Shown: positions 11,405 through 22,017 of the stretch, one piece after another
Position numbering within the stretch: the stretch's first letter is position 1
How the letters are laid out: the number at the start of each line of letters is the position of its first letter
DNA from: Microplitis mediator
Taxonomy: Eukaryota; Arthropoda; Insecta; Hymenoptera; Braconidae
Direction of reading: 5' to 3'
NCBI RefSeq assembly: GCF_029852145.1
Contig: NC_079979.1
Location: 15,883,901-15,947,900, forward strand
DNA: 64,000 bases
Position numbers and translations under genes: made by a program
The notes under the pieces: model-generated
Seen by the model: only the letters and a program-made list of their open reading frames with translations
Database searches by the model: none
What the model was told of the DNA's origin: nothing

Positions 11405-13216
11405 CCCTGGCGATTTTAGCGTCACGGTGACCTTACAGTAAAAACACCGTTAAAACACCGTGGAACGACTGTGAAAACGTGGTTATAATGCAGTGAAATC
11501 ACGGTATTTTTTGTGCAGTCACGCCACTGTATTCCGACCGCGTTTCTATTGCACTTAAAGAGTGTTTCCACGGTGTTTCGATCGTAAGGTCACAGTAATC
11601 TCACAGTGGTTTTACGGTGAAACCACCGTAAAACTACGGTGCGCTCCACAGTGGTTTTCAGCGATATCCACGGTGAGTTTACAATGGCTTTCCGATGGCT
11701 TGACAGTTTTTTAACCGTGAATTCACCGTATTTGCACAGTGAGTTCATCGTTCCATGGTGTGTCCATAAATTTTATAGCGAAAAAAAAAAAAAAAAATTA
11801 ACGCCGACTCAGAGGATCGATCCCAGCGCCTTCGCATTCAAAGTCTGATCTGCTATCCACTGGGCCAAATCACACACTTGAGTATCGGGATTGATTGTAT
11901 TTATATAAGCACAAATGAACTTTAGAAAATTAAAGATATCTAATAAGTGATTGATTTTCTGATTTGTATTACATTCAATTATATAATTGTTTATAGGGTA
12001 ACGAGACCAATACCGGTATAGCCACTAGTAGTGGGGCAATATATACTTTTTTTGGTAAATTATGTAAATGAGAAGTTAAAATTTTTCAAACTTAACCATA
12101 GAATATTTTAAATTTGAAATCTAAATTTTTTATAACTAAATTCATTATTCAAACATCGAAATGTCCTTAACTATCTCACTAATGATCTTATTAGCTTATT
12201 TTCAAAAATTTTAAAAAAGTTTGCGTACTTTACAACATTTATGAATGCTGTAAATTGAAAAATTTCATAGACTTTATAAGATTTATAAATCATTGTAAAA
12301 TCATTTTTTTCGAATAATGTTACATTACTTAGTCGTATCTAAAGTATATTACAAAATATAATGATTCACAAACCTGCGCGGCATATTTACTCAGAAATCG
12401 CTATTAAATAGAATTTGCTAGAACTCAATTATATAAAATTTTGCATTATTGAATAAAAACAAAATTCACCTTGGGACTAGAAAAATTTTTTGACGCAATA
12501 ACATTTTGTTTTCGCCTAAAAAAATTTTTTCTTGAATTCAGAAAATTCTTTCTCGCCACAAAAAAATTTTTGTTTTCAATTCATTATGCTTAAATTTCTT
12601 TAGGGCAAGTCAAAATTTTCTTGGGGTGAGTGCAACTTTTTGGCGCCAAGAAATTCCTTTTCTCTGTGTACTCATATTGATAAGATAACTTAAAATGGTA
12701 AGCTTTGTTCATTTTAATAATTTAACAATACACTTTAGAAAAGATAATTATCAAAAATACTGAGAAAATAAGAAAATATGATTGACAGAAATTTGGAAAC
12801 TATAAGAAAAAAATATATCAATGGTGAAGAAACCATGAAATCATCGTAAAAACAACGAGGAAATACCGAACTACCACAGAGAAAACGCTGAAAAATCCAC
12901 GCGAAAATACTGTGAGGCCATCGTGGGACCACCGTGAGCTCACCGTGGAAATTACTGCCAACCACTGTGAAACCACTATGAAAACACTGGAAATTCACGG
13001 TCAGAACACTGTGAACTCGCTTTCAAAACACCCTTAAACCACCGTAAAAACACAGTGTGGACTCGGTCGGTACATAGTAGCGTGACTGCACAGAAACCAC
13101 CGTAAATTCACCGTCGAATCTCCGCCGCTTCACTGTCAAAACACGGAAGACGTGTTTTCACGGTAAAAACACCGTAATTCGACCGTGTTTTCACCGTCGC
13201 GGTGAAACCGCTAGGG
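11405..13216. mobile_element. TIR element with CACCGTGAAAAC motif-echo interior
   Basis: Termini CCCTGGCGATTTTAGCGTC and (inverted) CCCTAGCGGTTTCACCGCG bound 1.8 kb. The flanking 5-bp sequence is aataa on both sides (11400-11404, 13217-13221). Both ends (11405-11760 and 12840-13210) consist of dozens of degenerate copies of ccaccgtgaaaacac. The middle is AT-rich, with a second motif zone (ccaagaaa / gcgccaa) at about 12470-12660. The short ORFs here are motif artefacts. Confidence 0.75.
11802..11872 (-). ncRNA. tRNA-like sequence (Pol III A and B boxes) inside a TIR element
   Basis: On the minus strand it reads tggcccagtggatagc (A-box-like) followed about 30 bases later by gggatcgatcctc (B box, matching GGWTCGANNCC). 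The acceptor and anticodon stems do not fold into an intact tRNA, so this is a tRNA-derived fragment such as a SINE head, not a tRNA gene. An A-run precedes it on the plus strand. Confidence 0.6.
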
Positions 13217-13596
13217 AATAAATTGTTTTTTGAGTATAAAATACTAATAAATAATTTTAATAACAAAAATTAAAAACTTACATTTTGCAGCTCTGTGATG
13301 AATTTATCGAAGCTCAACTCAGCCACTGAATTTAAATAATTTAATAATTCACAAAATAATACACTGATTTTAATTATTTACACAAACTGAATACCGATTT
13401 TAAATTTTAAACACTAATCTTTTATGAAACACGATTTATAATTTAAAAATTACACTAAGTAAATTTTTTTAAAATGGCGGCATAAAAAGATGTAAAAAAA
13501 AAAAATTATTACACACTTATCACTTAATAAAAAAAAATTACACTTATTCACCATCACTCTCTAATATTTTTCGAACACCACAATAAAAAAAAATTA

Positions 13597-13800
13597 ATGA
13601 GTGTGAACGTAGCTGACAATTGTCAATTTTAAAAATTTTGAAACAAGTGAATTAAACGTAAATTGAATAAAATTTGAAAAATGCGCATTTATAGAATTTG
13701 AAAATCAGTATGTGCATTTTTTTTGTTATATATTTGTAATTGATTAATTCGTTTACTTGTAATTTAAAATTTGTCTCATGTCTGCTAAATTCACACTCAT
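13597..13800. mobile_element. MITE family M1, copy 4
   Basis: Ends ATGAGTGTGAACGTAGC and GTCTGCTAAATTCACACTCAT. The A-rich flanks aaaaatta on both sides may be a target duplication but slip by one base. Confidence 0.85.
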
Positions 13801-13944
13801 AAAAATTACACTTATTTCCGAACACTCACTAATATTTTTCAAACACTTCGACATTTTAAAAATAATTTAAAAAATTTATTTATCCGAATTTTAAATCAAT
13901 GAAACGAACGACGAACTCCAGTAGCTCGACAACAAAGAAGATTA

Positions 13945-14142
13945 ACGAGTATGAATGCAGCAGACATCAGACGAAATTAAAATTATAAATAAATAGAGTA
14001 CATAATTAAAAAAATAATATTTATAAAAAATGCACTTATTAATTTCAAAATGCACATTCTTTAAAAATTTTATTTTATCAATTATTTACTCGATTTATCA
14101 ATAATTTTAAATTTTTCCGATGTCTGCTACATTCACACTCAT
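13945..14142. mobile_element. MITE family M1, copy 5, with 9-bp target duplication
   Basis: Perfect 9-bp duplication agaagatta at 13936-13944 and 14143-14151 around a 198-bp foldback with ends ACGAGTATGAATGCAGC and CATTCACACTCAT (opposite strand). Confidence 0.9.
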
Positions 14143-14340
14143 AGAAGATTACGCGATGTAATTAAATTGTTTTTTTATCCATTTATATTTAAAGTAACGA
14201 CTAAATTATTATCACAAAGTGTTTCATAAGCAAAGGAAATTATTTATTGACAAGAGTTTTTATTTATTTAAACGAAAAAACACTAAATTTATTTATTCAA
14301 TCACGGGTTCGTTAGGCCCCGAGTACTGTGATGGCGTCGA

Positions 14341-14800
14341 ATTGAAGTTGGACACAGACGCGATTGGAATGACTTGCGCAGTAGAGGTAGAAGTTTAATG
14401 CGCGTGCGCGTGAAGCTTCCCGGTGCGTTGTGGGTCCGCCAGTCTCCCGCTTAACCGAAACTCTTTTGTCGTTGTCATTCTTAGCTCGTTAATTTAATTA
14501 ATTTATGTAGTTTACAACTCAGTTATTGATATTTTGTTTCTTTTAAATTATTTTCTATTAAGTGACGAACATTTTGTGATATTAAATTGTGTGTGCAAGT
14601 GAATGTGTTTTTAAAAAAAGTAAATTCAGTGCCGGCTTAGCTCGAGTGTTAAATGGCGTCATGTTGGTTGGCGGAATTTTAATAGACGACTAAAAATATT
14701 TAAATTTGTTTTTTTTTTTTATAAAAAAAAATATTCTCGAGTGCTTTTGCAGTGCAGTGATTAATAAGTTGTGTTAATTTAATTATTTTAATGGTTGTTT
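14341..14800 (+). repeat. Tandem duplication, copy 1, of a GC-rich promoter / 5' UTR-like block
   Basis: Starts in a GC-rich zone (gcgcagtagaggt, gcttaaccgaa, gttgtcgttgtc) and runs into an AT-rich leader containing gtgacgaacattttgtgat and cagtgccggctta. It is repeated at 14834-14946 plus 15566-15945. The GC-rich island, the unusual low AT and the downstream ATG-plus-donor at 16009 suggest promoter and untranslated leader sequence. No ORF of length is shared by the two copies. Confidence 0.6.
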
Positions 14801-14833
14801 ATATGTTTAATATTTTATTAATTTGTGCATTCC

Positions 14834-15945
14834 AAATTTAAGTTGGGCACAGAATACTTGAGCAGTGGTGGGGGGGGAGGCAGTTTGAACGACCTGCGCA
14901 GTAGAGGTAAAATTGGGACGCGCGTGGGTAAGAAGCTTCTCCCAGATGATGCTGAAATTAACAGACCAGTAATTTTTGGATTTTATTTTTCAAAAAATTT
15001 ATTACAATAAAAAAAAAAATAAAAAATATGCACATGTAGAAAACTTAAAAAACTCTAAGTGCATTTTTTTTAAATACTTTTTTTTATAATTTGTCGTTTT
15101 TAAAAAATTCAAAAATTATTAGACGTCTGCTAACTTCAGTATCATTTCCAGATGGTCCTGAAGTTAACAGACAATTAATAATTCTCGGATTTTTTTTTTT
15201 TTCAAAAATTTATTACAATAAAACAAAAAAAAAATGCACATGTAGAAAATTAAAAAAAAGTGTAGATGCAATTGGTAAAGTATTTTTTTGTTTCATAATT
15301 TATCGTTATTAAAAAATTCAAAAATTATTAGACGTCTGCTAGCTTCAGTATCATTTCCAGATGGTCCTGAAGTTAACAGATAATTAATAATTTTCTGATT
15401 TTTTTTTTTGCAAAAAGTTTATTACAATAAAAAAAAAAAACAAATATGCACATGCAGAAAATTTAAAAAACTATAGATGCAATTTTTAAAAATATTTTTT
15501 TGTTTTATAATTTATCGGTTTTAAAAAATTTAAAAATTATTAGACGTCGGCTAACTTCAGTATCATTCTCCCAGAGCATTCTGGGTACGCCAGTCTCGCG
15601 CTTAACCGAAGCTCGATTGTCGTTGTCGTTCTCAGCTCGTTAAAATAATTAATTTATGTAGTTTACAACTCGGTTATTATTATTTTGTTACTTTTAAATT
15701 ATTTTCTATTAAGTGACGAACATTTTGTGATATTAAATTGTGTGTGCAAGTGAATGTGTTTTTAAAAAAAGTAAATTCAGTGCCGGCTTATCTCGAGTGT
15801 TAAATGGCGTCATATCGGTTGGCGAAATTTTAATAGACAATTAAAAATATTTAAATTTGTTTGTTTTATAAAAATAATATTCTCAAGTGTTTTTGTAGTG
15901 CAGTGATCAATAATTTGTGTTAATGGAATTTTTTTAATAAACGTT
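14834..15945 (+). repeat. Tandem duplication, copy 2, split by an M2 MITE array
   Basis: The left part (to 14946) and right part (from 15566) align with copy 1 at 14341-14800 and are separated only by the 619-bp MITE array. Copy 1 is thus the empty-site control and the MITE arrived after the duplication. The right part leads into the candidate first coding exon at 16009. Confidence 0.65.
14947..15565. mobile_element. Three-unit head-to-tail array of M2 MITEs with one flanking target duplication
   Basis: Three units of about 205 bp start at about 14947, 15150 and 15357 (tgatgctgaaattaacag, tggtcctgaagttaacag, tggtcctgaagttaacag) and each ends in gacgtc-gctaacttcagtatca or a close variant. The flanking 10-mer ttctcccaga (14937-14946 and 15566-15575) occurs only at the outer ends. 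The units share the same junction spacer (ttccag), pointing to tandem amplification. Confidence 0.75.
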
Positions 15946-16008
15946 TGTGTGTGTAATTTATTTATTTGTGCGTCGGTGTTGTACGAGCGCTTGCAGCAGG
16001 GAAAGAAA

Positions 16009-16020
16009 ATGGCGGGAAGA
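16009..16020 (+). CDS. Candidate first coding exon (MAGR, then splice donor)
   Basis: ATGGCGGGAAGA is followed directly by a strong donor (gtgagtac), and preceded by aaag in a good initiation context and by the GC-rich leader block. This is the typical look of a short first coding exon of an insect housekeeping gene. I could not find a matching phase-0 second exon downstream in the window, so the gene is unidentified and the call is a hypothesis. Confidence 0.3.
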
Positions 16021-16388
16021 GTGAGTACATTTAAAAAATTTTTTAAGAAAAATTTTTTTTTGTTGCAATTTTTCCAACATCAAATTTTATTGGATATTTT
16101 TTTTGTTTCTTGATAATTTTATATATAAATATTTATTTGAAAAATTAAATTTCAAATTTTCCCGCTCGTTTTAAAAGGGGGCGCTTGTTTCAAAATGGCG
16201 ACAATGTAAACAACTCTGACACGTTTATTTATTTATTTTATCTAAATATTATTAATTAGTATGAATTAAATACAAATAATGAGGAATATTTGATTACAAG
16301 CATCAATATTAATAATGAGTGAAAAATTATTTAAAAAATTTACGACAATTTTTTTTTGAATTATTTAAAATCAAATGGACAAATGTTG

Positions 16389-16595
16389 ATGAGTGTGAAT
16401 GTAGCAGACATCAGACAAATTTAAAATTTTAAATAAATTGAGTAAATAATTAAAATAATCGTATTTATAAAAAATGCACTTATTAATTTGAAAATTTTTC
16501 AAATGCGGATTTTTTTTTAATTTAATTTTATTAATTATTTACTTTATTTATTTATAATTTTAAATTTGTCTGATGTCTGCTATATTCACCCTCAT
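16389..16595. mobile_element. MITE family M1, copy 6
   Basis: Ends ATGAGTGTGAATGTAGCAG and TGCTATATTCACCCTCAT around an AT-rich centre. Target duplication not evident. Confidence 0.85.
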
Positions 16596-16669
16596 TAAAT
16601 TATTATATTATTATTTAATTTAATGTAAGTAAAAAAATATTATGATCACTTTATAATCCACAAAAATTT

Positions 16670-16865
16670 ATGAGTGTGAATGTAGCTGACGATTGGCAGT
16701 TTCTTTAATCAATAAATAACATGTAAGTAGAATAAAAATTTACAAATGCGTATTTAGATCAATGAAAAATCAGTACGCGCATTTTTTAGAATTTTATTCT
16801 ACTTAAATTTTATGTATTTATTAAAAAATTCATAAACTGTCTCATGTCTGCTACATCCACACTCC
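16670..16865. mobile_element. MITE family M1, copy 7 (diverged)
   Basis: Ends ATGAGTGTGAATGTAGC and GTCTGCTACATCCACACTC. The interior resembles copy 4 (gctgac, then a cgcgcattt centre). Flanks caaaaattt / caaaattta are compatible with a decayed 9-bp duplication. Confidence 0.8.
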
Positions 16866-18174
16866 AAAATTTACCGATAATAATTTTTATAACTACACTC
16901 ATATATACTTTGATACAAATTTGAAAAGTAATCACTTATGAACATGTAGATTAACAGAAAATTGCAGGCCCTTTAAAACGAGTACCCACATGACATATTT
17001 ATTTTATTAATTTTAAATATGTACATATATTTTATTTCATAAAAATAATCGGATATGTATATATATTTTAAATTATTGATGAAAGTATGTCATGTTGGTG
17101 CTTGTTTGAAAGCATCATCTTTATAATTATGTACATTTCGAATTTTCTTTTACTCTCACAATTTCTACCGTTTCTAAAATGATTATAATTTTTTTACAGA
17201 ACAATAACTTACATTACATCAAAGATTTTCAATCTGTTGCTAAGCATAGAGCTTCGAAATATTAATTTAGTCTTTAATCGACTCGTCCACTAGTTCGATG
17301 GATCTTAAAAAAAAAAAGGAGAAATTTTGAAGCATACAATTGTTTTAAATGAGTGAATGATTTTGAATTTTTTAAAATAATTACTTTGTTCTCGTGTTCA
17401 GTTCTCGCAAAATTCAAGCGAAAAAATGATTTATTAGTTGATAAAAAAAAAAAATTACGACAATTAAATAATGAAATAGAAATAGCAGAGTTTTGGGGTT
17501 GGCCCACAGATCAGTTGTTTTCCATCTGTATTTTTTTTACGAGCTTTAGCTCGATGTTCAAATACTCAACGTCACATTGCGGACTATGAAAAGGTTTAAT
17601 TCATTAGAATCATTAAATATATCATTCGTCATGGGGCTTTTAGACATCTCTAATACGCAAACATACATACGCACATACACACACTTACTCATATATTAAA
17701 TTTATTAAATACACGCACGTAGACACATTTATACCCAAGTTACATTTTGACAGGATATTTGATGCCCTCTGTCCCTTTGTTGTCACGATAACGTATAGAT
17801 ATATGTGACACGTTTCATCTTTTTGTTGTATCGAGGTCGTGTAAATTTCACTAAATTAAATATAAAACAACAAACTTTTATTTAAATTCTTATAAAAGTT
17901 TGTCGCAGCCAATATTTCAGACATGAAAATTTTTTACGTTACCTTTGTAAAAGAATTATATGTTACTATAATTCATATATATTTTCTCAGTAAGTTTAAG
18001 AATTGTCGTCTATCTTTAGCCGTGACAATCATTGGCTATAAAATATTTTATTTTTTTAGTTGAAAGAAAAATTATATCTGAATATTCTTTTAGAAATTTT
18101 TCATTTAATATTCAAAAAATAGTGTATTCATTAAATTAATTTTCAAAAGTAATTTTCATAAAAAAATCGGAAAA
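16866..18174. other. AT-rich intergenic or intronic DNA, no gene seen
   Basis: An ORF at 17353-17589 runs into a fragment of repeat R1 (gttttggggttggccc at 17490-17507) and is not believed. A short run of CACA-type repeats lies at 17655-17690. If the MAGR exon is real, this would be its first intron. Confidence 0.4.
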
Positions 18175-18178
18175 ACGG

Positions 18179-19209
18179 TTGACCCAGCAGCCCAGCCTTG
18201 AAAATTCCCGCTGCTTTCGAGAACAGAAAGCTCGAAAACGTTAAGATTTACATATTTTTGAGCTCTTCGAAGTCAAAAAATATTTATTTTTTTGTTCAAA
18301 CAAAAAAAAAACAATTAGCTAAAAAAAAATTAATTTTTGTCGTATGGTATCTTTGGAACGAATGAATCGATTTGAAAGATTTTGGCGGCAATTGAAAGAG
18401 CTCATCAAGGCTTAGAACTGATTACGTTTTGAGGCAAATCGGGCAAGTAGTTTATGAGTTATATAAAAAAAAAAACTTAAAAAATATTTTTTATTTTTCG
18501 AATGACTCGTAAACTACTGGACCGATCGATTTCAAAATCTAATCAGATCTAAGTTTTGATGAGCCCTTTCGATTGCAGCCATAGATGCTCGAATCGGTTG
18601 ATTCATTCCATAGATATCGGCGGACAAAAAAAGTTTACATACACACACAGAAAAAAAAGCACACATGTAGGCACACACACATCCATACACACGCGGACGT
18701 CCATCTGAAAATAGTCAGAATAGTTTCCTAGGAACTCAAAACGTCGAGATCTGATGTACCTGAAGATCGGAACGTTTTTCGCGCAACGAAAATGAAAAAT
18801 TTGTATAATTTACTGCTTAAGGGGTAGTGGGGGTTGCCTGCAATTTTCGGCTGAGATACTAGCGCATGAACGAAACATTTCAAAACTCTAGATCCAGTAG
18901 ATTTCTTACTTTTCATTTTGTTTTTTGATTTTCGTTCGGACTGCAACCGAAAAAAAAAAAAAAAATTAATATTTTAAACCAATGAAATAAATTTTACTGT
19001 TGGTAAAAATGAAATGAAAGGAAGAAAACAATCATAGAATATCATATCCATTTCCATGATTATTTTCCGATATCGAAATTTTGGAAACTGCTAATAGCAA
19101 ATATCAACTTCGACTCCACCGTCCATCTTACGGCATTAAATAAATTAATAATTTAAACCAATAACTTCTTTTTCTTTAAATTTTAAATTTTCATAGCGGG
19201 AAGTTAAAA
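18179..19209 (-). repeat. Dispersed repeat R1, inverted copy
   Basis: Starts (minus orientation reversed) gttgacccagcagcccagcc and ends agcgggaagttaa. It contains the complement of the gaggtcctagg block near 18728 and CACA microsatellite at 18640-18700. The 72-codon ORF within it is repeat-derived. Confidence 0.8.
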
Positions 19210-20173
19210 AAGTCTTGGTAGAATTTTTTAATAATGCAGTTAAATTTTTGAATAAAAATAAAAATAAATAGAGACGAATTCAGTTTTATGAACTGTATAA
19301 ATTTTACAAGTTGTCAGTACATAAAACAAAAGAATTATGTGTATATATATAAGTAGAATATTTGACATGTTAGAATGATAAGAAGCAGAAACCACGAGAA
19401 TATGAGTTGTATATCCCCGAAAATGGTCTTTTTCTCCGGCTTTTGATGTTGTTTTCTTTGATGATTTATATCATACTCGGCCATTTCTTTCTTAATAATA
19501 TGAAAGAGGTCGTATGACAGTCGATTCACTTGAGCCGGATAAAGGATGAAACGTTTTAAACGATAATCTCGAGAGGAAAATATTTTAAAAATAAAGACTT
19601 TTCTTTAAGATAAAAATATAAAAATAGTTTTGACGGATTATGTTCCAATATGACAGCGTAAAGTCTAAAGAAATTGCATTAGATACAAAGATGTACGTTT
19701 TCTTGACTTACTATGAAAAGTCTTTTTATTTTTTTTTATTTTTATAGACCTTATCTTCAGCTTTTATGCTCATATCTATCTCGCGGATAAGAGATTCAAG
19801 GAAAATATAATTTTTAAGAAATTTTCAAATGCCTTTCAACCGCCACTCTTGATAATACATACTTTAGTTTAAGCTTTTCTTAAGCTAAATAATTTTTTTT
19901 TCTTATTGTATTCTTATAAATTATTATATTTATTTTTTTTTATCATTCTTATCTTATTTTTAAATATTTAATTATTTATTTTTAGTGACAAAAAATACAA
20001 TAAATTTATTATTTGATAATTAAAAAAAAAATAATAATAATTTCTACAATAAATTTAAAAATTTATTTTCGCAATGTTTACAAAAATTTATCACACATTT
20101 TAAATCTCAATAAATAAAAATATTTACACAAAAATAATTAAAATACATTTTCGCCCATTAACAAAAAAAAATA
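19210..20173. other. 3' flank of the minus-strand lipase, no other gene seen
   Basis: AT-rich. A 64-codon minus ORF at 19335-19529 ends in a hydrophobic stretch, but it lacks a family match and a convincing start, so I leave it uncalled. TTTATT (complement of AATAAA) occurs several times near 20060-20110 and could serve the lipase. Confidence 0.4.
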
Positions 20174-21211
20174 TTATATTATATCAAATTTAGCAAACGG
20201 ACTTTCAGAATTAGTCCTCACAACAAACAAACCCCTGGTACTTTTATTAACACCATCACCAGCAAGTGTCAATGGAAATACTGGAGTGCAGTAACCAAAA
20301 AAGTAAGCACTAAAACTAGAGCAAGGCCATCCCCAGAATCCAACATTAGAACTAATAGATTCCGCGAAATAAATGGCAGCTCTTAGATGATTGCAATTGT
20401 GATAGCTCTCAGCTTTCGCGCATCCGGGCTGGTTCATGCCTCCATTCATATAAAAATCAACATGCCCACATCTCTCAATCTTGCCTTGGATCAAAGCGTC
20501 AGCGTGATAAACATCAACGAATTCAGCGTCGCCGGCGTCCAATTTCCCGTCTAACCCGACCATCACAAAAAGCGGCATTGCGGGGTCCAGGCCAGTAATT
20601 CGCGGTAATTTGTACGGCCTCAATGAATTAGCAGCAAAGGCTGGAATGTGGGCTCCCAAACTGAACCCAATTGCGTGGATATCTTTAGCGCCATAGAGAA
20701 CTAATTCATGTATCAGTTGCGCCAATCGGTCGCCGACTCGTTTCGCATGTTCGACTACGACCGGATAACAGCCCGCGGCGAGTCTTTCCCAATCAACGGC
20801 TATCACATTGTAATTGACATCACTCTTGTTAAGATAATTCACTCTCATGTCGACAAGCGGGTACAGATTCATGTCTGCATTGTAGCCGTGTACAATTATT
20901 TTAGTTGGATTCAATGAGTCAAAATTTGTGTCTTTCAAATTATTGTGAGTATCGTTCAGCAAAATTTGTTCTGAAGAATTTAAATTTTTCTTTGTAAACA
21001 AATGAAATTTAACGCCGTCGTCTGTCAATTGATCTGCGGGTTCTGCGGCACAGAAAATAGTAAATATGTCACGTTTAACTCGCGAACTTTCCTCACTGGG
21101 GTCACTTGGCAAAATATTTCTGGCATCAGTGAAATTAATACTGCAGATTAATAGAAAAAAATACAGCAAATAATTAAAAGTAACGAGGATATTTTTATTA
21201 TTTATTTCCAT
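20174..21211 (-). CDS. Secreted phospholipase A1 / pancreatic-lipase-family enzyme, intronless
   Basis: 345 residues in one exon. Residues 1-30 form a signal peptide (hydrophobic YLLYFFLLICSI), and RVKR at 44-47 looks like a furin-type pro-site. The alpha/beta-hydrolase core shows the oxyanion strand IIVHGYNADM (105-114), the nucleophile elbow GFSLGAH with Ser184, the acid GLDPA with Asp209, and CNHLRA with His275 as the third triad member. The block GHVDFYMNGG follows the family pattern. The lid between Asp and His is short, as in insect and venom PLA1 rather than triglyceride lipases, so A1-type phospholipid hydrolysis is the likely activity (inference). Many cysteines fit an extracellular enzyme. 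It is divergent from a close paralog at 23109. Lack of introns is unusual for this family and suggests retroposition. No evidence here shows venom-gland use. Confidence 0.9.
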   Translation of the reverse strand: MEINNKNILVTFNYLLYFFLLICSINFTDARNILPSDPSEESSRVKRDIFTIFCAAEPADQLTDDGVKFHLFTKKNLNSSEQILLNDTHNNLKDTNFDSLNPTKIIVHGYNADMNLYPLVDMRVNYLNKSDVNYNVIAVDWERLAAGCYPVVVEHAKRVGDRLAQLIHELVLYGAKDIHAIGFSLGAHIPAFAANSLRPYKLPRITGLDPAMPLFVMVGLDGKLDAGDAEFVDVYHADALIQGKIERCGHVDFYMNGGMNQPGCAKAESYHNCNHLRAAIYFAESISSNVGFWGWPCSSFSAYFFGYCTPVFPLTLAGDGVNKSTRGLFVVRTNSESPFAKFDII

Positions 21212-21696
21212 GGCACTGTTGTGGTCCCGTTATTTATTTATATTACGACTATACTCGTTCAAGCGACATTACTTACGTACGCTCGCGATGATTGTGCTGA
21301 TTGTAATGACTGAATAAGTGGAATGTCGGCGTCACGTAACTGTTCCTTCCTTTACTTGCCCGATGAATCATTTCTATTTTTTTAATTTTTATTAACTCTT
21401 GGACAAAGTGACATTTTATATACAATATGTTTTATCGAGGTTCAAGCTGTCTATCTTATCAGTTTAGTTTTTTTTCGGCTATAGCCGGCTTATCAATTTA
21501 TGTCGATTTTATTCAATAACATTTCGTTCAAATGCGTTTATAATGAATTACTTTTTATAATTTGAAAAAAAAAGTTTTAAAATTAACAAAAAATGTTCTT
21601 GTACATTTATTTGATACCAATGAAATTTATTATTTTTGCTTTATCCAATTTAACAGCAAAAAAATTTTCGAAGCTATTAAAAACAATTCACGAGCT

Positions 21697-21813
21697 ATGA
21701 AGTTTAATGCAGAAATAATATTTTTAACAACACAGTGGTTATTTTTTATTCATTCACTCGCAATTCAAATAATTGCGGGGGATGCGCGAATAATGTGTAC
21801 TGATAAATTGTAA
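21697..21813 (+). CDS. Candidate short secreted peptide, or N-terminal relic of a third lipase
   Basis: A 38-codon ORF in a longer open frame reads as a signal peptide (hydrophobic IIFLTTQWLFFIHSLAIQII) followed by AGDARIMCTDKL and a stop. The start of lipase 1 has a similar layout (hydrophobic run, then TDARNILPSD). It lies between the two divergent lipases on the plus strand. It may be a broken duplicate of the lipase 5' end, a tiny secreted peptide, or chance. Weak. Confidence 0.25.
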   Translation: MKFNAEIIFLTTQWLFFIHSLAIQIIAGDARIMCTDKL

Positions 21814-21874
21814 ATTAATATTTTAATTTGATAATCCAAAATTTCGAATAATTAAAATAATTTAAATTAAGATA

Positions 21875-22017
21875 AAAGACCTAGTACCCGATCAGGGAAC
21901 TAGTACTCGATCACTCCATGTATTTGTATATCTATATTTAGTAAAATTTAGTAAATATAGGTATAAAAATACGAGAGTGATCGGGTATTGGTTCCCTGGT
22001 CGGCTACTGGGTCTCTT
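21875..22017. repeat. Short foldback element (GATCGGGTACT motif)
   Basis: Left arm aagacctagtacccgatcag and right arm (inverted) agagacccagtagccgacca continue through ggaact-gtactcgatcactc on both sides, with arms of about 45 bp. The element is about 143 bp and non-coding. Confidence 0.7.

Noticed and set aside
14825..15312. Short ORFs in the promoter-like block and MITE array
   Set aside because: They cross the boundary between the duplicated leader and the MITE or lie fully in MITE sequence.
17353..17589. Lysine-rich ORF that could be exon 2 of the MAGR gene
   Set aside because: The nearest acceptor gives the wrong phase and a stop, and the frame runs into an R1 repeat end.
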